DNA of 64,000 nucleotides. Source: Streptomyces sp. ADI96-02. Lineage in GTDB: Bacteria; Actinomycetota; Actinomycetes; Streptomycetales; Streptomycetaceae. Where the stretch lies: positions 4,853,640-4,917,639 of the forward strand of contig NZ_ML123034.1 of the NCBI RefSeq assembly GCF_003846185.1, written 5' to 3'. The translations under genes were made by a program, and so were the position numbers. Each line of letters begins with the position of its first letter. Position 1 is the first letter of the stretch. Of the stretch, positions 60,253-64,000 are shown one piece after another. The notes below the pieces were generated by a model. It was not told the origin of the DNA. It saw only the letters and a program-made list of their open reading frames with translations, and ran no database searches.

Positions 60253-61629
60253 ATGAGGAAACGGTTTTTCCCCACTCTGCTCGCGGGCCTGCTGCTCATA
60301 TGCTCTGCGGCGGCTCTCGCCCTCACGACACCTGCCTCCGCAGCCTCCACAGCGACGGTCGCCGACGCCGCCCAGGCCCTGCGGAACGACCCGGTCTACG
60401 TGGATCCCGGCGCGCGCGACCAGCTCTCCACCGCCCAGGAGAAGGAGTTGGAGAACAAGATCAGGGACGCCGACAAACCCGTGCTCGTGGCCGTCCTCCC
60501 GGACACCGCGGCCTTCCCGCCGCAGGGCCTGCTCCAGACTCTGCGCAGCGACACCGGCATCACCGGCGTCTACGCGATCCGCCTCGGCGACGGCTTCGAC
60601 GCGGGTGCGGACCCGCAGGTCATGCCCACCCGGGCGGTCGACAACCTCACCGCCGCGGTCAAGACGCCGAGCACCGACACCGACGCGGCGAACCAGCTCA
60701 ACGCCTTCGTCGACCGGGCCGTCGAACAGGCCCGGGGCAGCGCCCCCGCCTCCTGGTCCGGCAGGGCGGGCAGCGCGCACGGCGGAGCCCCGGTCGGCGT
60801 CCTGGTCACCCTCGGAGCCGTCCTGGTGGCCGGCGGCGCGGGGGCCCTCGCCATCTCCCGGCGCAACCGGCGCCGCCGGGCGCGGGAGGAGCGCGCCGCG
60901 CTCGACAAGCTCCGTATCGTCGTCGACGAGGACATCACGGCGTACGGGGAGAAGCTGGAGCGACTGGACTTCCACCCGGCGGAGGCGGGCGCCGACGACG
61001 CCATGCGCGCCGACTACGAACGCGCCCTGGACTCCTACGAGAGCGCCAAGACGACGATGGAGCGCGCCGAGCACCCCTCCGACGTCCGAGGGGTCACCCA
61101 GGCGCTGGAGGACGGCCGCTACTCCCTCGCGGTCCTGGAAGCCCGCCGCACCGGGGCCGCCATCCCGGCGCGCCGCCCGCCGTGCTTCTTCGACCCGCGC
61201 CACGGCCCCTCGGTCGCCGACGTGCTGTGGACCCCGTCCGGCGGAGCGGCCCGCGAGGTCCCGGTCTGCGGGGCGGACGAGGTCCGGCTGCGTCAGGGCG
61301 AGGACCCGATGAGCCGCACGGTCGACGTGGGCGACGGCCGGCGACGCCCCTACTGGGAGGCCGGTCCGGCGTACGGCCCGTGGGCGGGCGGCTACTTCGG
61401 CGGTGGCCTGCTCCCGGGCCTGCTGGTCGGCACCGTGCTCGGCTCCATGCTCGCCACGCCCGCGTACGCGGCGGAGTACGGCGGCGGTGACTTCGGCGGA
61501 GCGGGCGGGGACTACTCCGGCGGCGACGTCTCCGGCTCCGACTTCGACTCCTCGGGCTTCGGCGGAGGCGACGGCTTCGGGGACGGCGGCGGCTTCGGCG
61601 GCGGAGGGTTCGACGGCGGCGGCTTCTGA
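60253..61629 (+). CDS. TPM-domain membrane protein with Gly-rich C terminus
   Basis: A 458-residue exported membrane protein. A signal peptide (RKRFFPTLLAGLLLICSAAALALTTPASAAS, about 1-33) is followed by a TPM-like domain (VYVDPGARDQLSTAQEKELENKIRDADKPVLVAVLP onward) that lies outside the membrane. A transmembrane helix follows near 183-205 (VGVLVTLGAVLVAGGAGALAI). A cytoplasmic part has CFFDPRHGPSVADVLW, a short hydrophobic segment (LLPGLLVGTVLGSMLA), and a Gly/Ser/Phe/Asp-rich end (FGGGDGF repeats). Its function is unknown; plant TPM proteins assist photosystem repair, which does not apply here. Confidence 0.85.
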   Translation: MRKRFFPTLLAGLLLICSAAALALTTPASAASTATVADAAQALRNDPVYVDPGARDQLSTAQEKELENKIRDADKPVLVAVLPDTAAFPPQGLLQTLRSDTGITGVYAIRLGDGFDAGADPQVMPTRAVDNLTAAVKTPSTDTDAANQLNAFVDRAVEQARGSAPASWSGRAGSAHGGAPVGVLVTLGAVLVAGGAGALAISRRNRRRRAREERAALDKLRIVVDEDITAYGEKLERLDFHPAEAGADDAMRADYERALDSYESAKTTMERAEHPSDVRGVTQALEDGRYSLAVLEARRTGAAIPARRPPCFFDPRHGPSVADVLWTPSGGAAREVPVCGADEVRLRQGEDPMSRTVDVGDGRRRPYWEAGPAYGPWAGGYFGGGLLPGLLVGTVLGSMLATPAYAAEYGGGDFGGAGGDYSGGDVSGSDFDSSGFGGGDGFGDGGGFGGGGFDGGGF

Positions 61630-61695
61630 CCCGGCGGTGAACAGGCGTCCCGTCCGGCCCCGCCCCGGACGGGAGCCCCCTTCAGCGCCGTGCGG

Positions 61696-62721
61696 TCACT
61701 CGGAGGCCCCTTGGAGGGCCCACCAGGTGAGCACCCCGGCGAGGACGATGAGCAGGCACATCACGGCGTTGGTCCGGCGGTAGGCGAGGAGTATCGCGGT
61801 GAACTCGCGGATCGTCGCGTTGGGCCAGAAGTACGCGGCCGTCGGCGAGCCCACGACCTGCCCCCTGATCCGCACCCGGCGGGCGGTGAGGGCGGCGCGG
61901 AAGGCGTGGTAGTTGTTCGTGACGACGACGCACCGGTAGTCCGGCTTCGCCTTCTCCATGATCGCCTTGCTGAACCGCAGGTTCTCCTCGGTCGTCGTCG
62001 ATTTGTCCTCCCGCTCGACCAGATGGGCCGGAAACCCCTCGGCCACCAGGTAGTCCGCCATGGCGTGCGACTCCGGAACGTCCTCGTCCGGCCCCTGGCC
62101 CCCCGAGGTGATGAGGACCGGGGAAGCGCCGCGCCGGGCGATTCGCGCGTGGATCCGGTGCGCCCGGTCGAGACGGCTGGCCAGGAGCGGCGGCACGGTG
62201 GAACCGCCCACGAGCCCCGAGCCGAGCACGACCACGAAGTCGGCCCTGCGCCGCACCCGCAGCCGTCCGTACAGGAACGCGTAGGCGACGAAGCAGAGGA
62301 AGAGGAACGAGAAGTAGAGCGCCAGCCCTCCGGCCGCCGTCGCCGCCCCGACCAGCACCGGCGTCTCCAGGACAGCGGCGGTGACCAGCAGCGCGACGAC
62401 CGCCAGGATCGCCGGAGCGGCCAGCAGCGAGAGCAGGTTGGACGGGCTCCTGCCCTCCTTGCGCAGCATGCGTACGCCGTTGAGGAACAGGAAGCACGTC
62501 AGCAGCAGGACGGACAGCGCGCCGACCGCCAGCAGCGTCCACACCACGATCGGTCCCGACACCGCGTCGGACCGCACCAGCCGGTAGAGCCAGGCCGCGA
62601 GCCCGCAGAGCGCGGCCAGTCCGAGGATCACCGCGTTGCTGAATTTCCGGCGCTCGCGCAGCACGCTCACGCAGAAGACGAGGAAGAGGAGCGCCGCCGG
62701 GGCGTAGACCACCATCCGCAC
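61696..62721 (-). CDS. YdcF/ElyC-like membrane protein (DUF218)
   Basis: A 341-residue protein with about five to six N-terminal membrane helices and a C-terminal DUF218 domain. The domain reads ADFVVVLGSGLVGGSTVPPLLASRLDRAHRIHARI, LITSGGQGPDEDVPESHAMADYLVAEGFP, EDKSTTTEENLRFSKAIM and VVTNNYHAFRAALTARRVR, which is the SanA/YdcF pattern linked to envelope homeostasis. One more hydrophobic helix is at the end. ATG 62721 is used; ATG 62715 is possible. It is convergent with the TPM gene. Confidence 0.88.
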   Translation of the reverse strand: MRMVVYAPAALLFLVFCVSVLRERRKFSNAVILGLAALCGLAAWLYRLVRSDAVSGPIVVWTLLAVGALSVLLLTCFLFLNGVRMLRKEGRSPSNLLSLLAAPAILAVVALLVTAAVLETPVLVGAATAAGGLALYFSFLFLCFVAYAFLYGRLRVRRRADFVVVLGSGLVGGSTVPPLLASRLDRAHRIHARIARRGASPVLITSGGQGPDEDVPESHAMADYLVAEGFPAHLVEREDKSTTTEENLRFSKAIMEKAKPDYRCVVVTNNYHAFRAALTARRVRIRGQVVGSPTAAYFWPNATIREFTAILLAYRRTNAVMCLLIVLAGVLTWWALQGASE

Positions 62722-62849
62722 AGCGTAGGGGGCGCGCGCCGACGGCCCGGAGCGGGCCCCGACGTGCCGGTACCGGTGCCGGTGCCGGGGGCGTGAGCGA
62801 TCGCGCGTTCGGAGCGTGCCCTTTGGGCCGGCGGGCCGTTGAACCCGGC

Positions 62850-63083
62850 ATGAAGAAGCGAAGCGTACTGGCCGTCGTCTCCCTCGCCGCCGGAGCCGCC
62901 ATCGCGGCGATCAGCCCGCCCCCGGGAGGGGACGCCTCCGCGGCAGCCGCCGAACCGGTCCACGCCCTGGGCGCGTTGGACGAGGCGGGCGACGTCGGCC
63001 GGCTGGTCGACAGCGCCTCCGGAGCGACCACCGCCACCACCGGCCTGCTCACCACCGCCGTCTCGGGGGCCCAGCCGCTCTGA
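62850..63083 (+). CDS. Small secreted protein
   Basis: A 77-residue protein with a signal peptide (KKRSVLAVVSLAAGAAIAAISPP, about 1-30) and a mature part rich in Ala, Gly, Thr and Ser. No cysteines, lipobox or known motif. No ribosome binding site precedes ATG 62850, so a leaderless mRNA or the GTG at 62793 are possibilities. Similar small exported proteins occur in streptomycetes, but I cannot name a family. Confidence 0.55.
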   Translation: MKKRSVLAVVSLAAGAAIAAISPPPGGDASAAAAEPVHALGALDEAGDVGRLVDSASGATTATTGLLTTAVSGAQPL

Positions 63084-63329
63084 CGGGTGCCAAGGCGCGA
63101 CACCGCTGCCCACTCCGCCCACTCCGCCCGCGCCGCCCGGCCCCGTCCGTCACGGAGGCCGGTGCGGCGCGGGCGGTGGCCGTTCCGGCCGGTCCGTCCA
63201 CGGCGGTCTCTCCTCGGCCGGTCCGTCCTCGGGCCCGGCGGTGGCGGCGGCTCCGACGGGCGCAGCGGAACCCTTCTGCCCTTCCGGCCTACCCGGCCGC
63301 CGGTCCCGGGCTCTTTCACTCCCGCACGA

Positions 63330-63905
63330 TCACTCCCGCACGATGCGCTCGACGGCGGCCTCGACGAGCCGGTCTCGCTCGGCCTCCGTGAACACCTCGG
63401 GCAGCGTGAGCTGTTCGACGATGAGCCAGTTGGCCGCCAGGTACATCAGGTGCGCGGTGGTCGTACCGCCGGGCAGCCCGGACGTCTCGTAGTAGGCCGC
63501 GATGGTCGCCACGTCGGCGCGGACGCGTTCGGTGAGCATCCTGCGCAACTCGGGGCGGCGGGTGGCCTCCAGGCGCAGTTCGAGCAGCGCCAGATAGCCG
63601 GCGCGGAACGAGACGATCCGGTCGATCAGCGTGCGCATCAGCGCCGTGTGCGCCTCCCGGTCCGACGCCCCGGCCTCCTGTCGCGCGATCGTCCCCTCGT
63701 CCGGCGCGAGCCGTTCGTAGACCCGGGCGCCCGCCTGGATGAGCAGGTCGTCGCGGTTGGCGAAGTAGTTGGAGGCGGTGCCGACGGGCACGGCGGCCTC
63801 GCCGTCCACCGCCCGGAAGGTCAGACCCCGCGCGCCCTGCCCGGCCAGTACCTCGATGGCGGCGTCGACGAGCGCCGTCCGCCGTGCGTCGTTCCTGCGC
63901 ACCAT
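63330..63905 (-). CDS. TetR-family regulator
   Basis: A 191-residue repressor-type protein with helix-turn-helix RRTALVDAAIEVLAGQGARGLTFRAVDGEAAVPVGTASNYFANRDDLLIQAG. The rest is a typical all-helical ligand domain. ATG 63905 is the first start that gives the usual short N terminus. It faces the gene starting at 63976, across 70 bases with repeated AGTACTAC motifs, and probably controls both. Confidence 0.87.
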   Translation of the reverse strand: MVRRNDARRTALVDAAIEVLAGQGARGLTFRAVDGEAAVPVGTASNYFANRDDLLIQAGARVYERLAPDEGTIARQEAGASDREAHTALMRTLIDRIVSFRAGYLALLELRLEATRRPELRRMLTERVRADVATIAAYYETSGLPGGTTTAHLMYLAANWLIVEQLTLPEVFTEAERDRLVEAAVERIVRE

Positions 63906-63921
63906 TGACACCACTCCGGCT

Positions 63922-63959
63922 GTAGTACTACGTTCTGACCACTTCAATCAGAGTACTAC
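63922..63959. promoter_or_regulatory. Candidate TetR operator, two AGTACTAC motifs
   Basis: GTAGTACTAC (63922-63931, self-complementary) and AGTACTAC (63952-63959) are 28 bases apart in the divergent gap. The spacing and symmetry fit binding by the adjacent TetR protein. Confidence 0.6.
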
Positions 63960-63975
63960 GGATGAGGGTCACCGC

Positions 63976-64000
63976 ATGCGCAAGCTCGTGTACTACGTCG
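63976..64000 (+). CDS. Start of a gene cut by the window end (dihydrofolate-reductase-like)
   Basis: Only eight codons are visible (MRKLVYYV) after ATG 63976, preceded by GATGAGGG. This N terminus is common in bifunctional deaminase-reductase/dihydrofolate reductase family proteins, which often sit divergent to TetR regulators. The identification rests on very little sequence. Confidence 0.4.

Overview
The window looks like a chromosomal segment of a Streptomyces or close relative. It has very high GC with codons ending in G or C, frequent GTG/TTG starts, and a gene order that matches what I remember of the S. coelicolor ligA-gatCAB-ilvBNC-serA-leuB-ilvE-cimA region (recalled, not checked). 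No rRNA, tRNA, CRISPR array, IS element or origin is visible. Coding density is high, and most intergenic gaps are under 300 bases.

Layout. Positions 1-1414 hold the end of a peptide ABC transporter with two ATPases. Positions 1433-10138 hold housekeeping and small-molecule genes: a TRIC-like channel, a thioesterase, cysteine desulfurase plus mnmA (tRNA thiolation), a Tat-exported amidase, an alpha/beta hydrolase, a LOG-like protein, an SDR and a MetE-type protein. Positions 10170-18605 carry ligA, a membrane GGDEF-EAL protein (RmdB-like) and the gatC-gatA-small gene-gatB operon. Positions 18688-32972 carry transporters, a Tat phospholipase C, an MMPL protein, a lipoprotein sugar dehydrogenase and a second GGDEF-EAL protein whose EAL domain looks dead. 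Positions 33006-38637 hold branched-chain amino acid and serine synthesis: an ilv leader peptide and attenuator, ilvB-ilvN-ilvC, then serA.

Positions 38898-42667 look like an accessory insertion: a polymorphic-toxin locus. An 824-residue protein combines an N-terminal membrane region, an internal Flp-prepilin-like motif, a Gly/Thr-rich linker and a C-terminal restriction-endonuclease-fold toxin-like domain. It is followed by an Imm52-like immunity gene and an overlapping third gene. Next come a PucR-type regulator facing the proline-to-glutamate genes, a secreted S1 protease and a GNAT resembling AAC(2'). Positions 49530-51930 hold leuB and ilvE. Positions 52227-58020 hold an unrecognised protein facing a fused ureAB-ureC-agmatine deiminase-TetR cluster that contains several short tandem repeats. 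Positions 58205-60047 hold cimA with its own leader peptide and attenuator. The window ends with a TPM-domain protein, a YdcF-like membrane protein, a small secreted protein and a TetR regulator facing a gene that runs off the end.

How they work together. ilvBNC, ilvE, leuB and cimA supply isoleucine, valine and leucine. At least ilv and cimA appear to be controlled by ribosome-mediated attenuation, each with a different set of branched-chain codons in its leader. The proline genes form a catabolic unit under a divergent regulator. The toxin locus and the divergent urease cluster are the parts most worth experimental attention.
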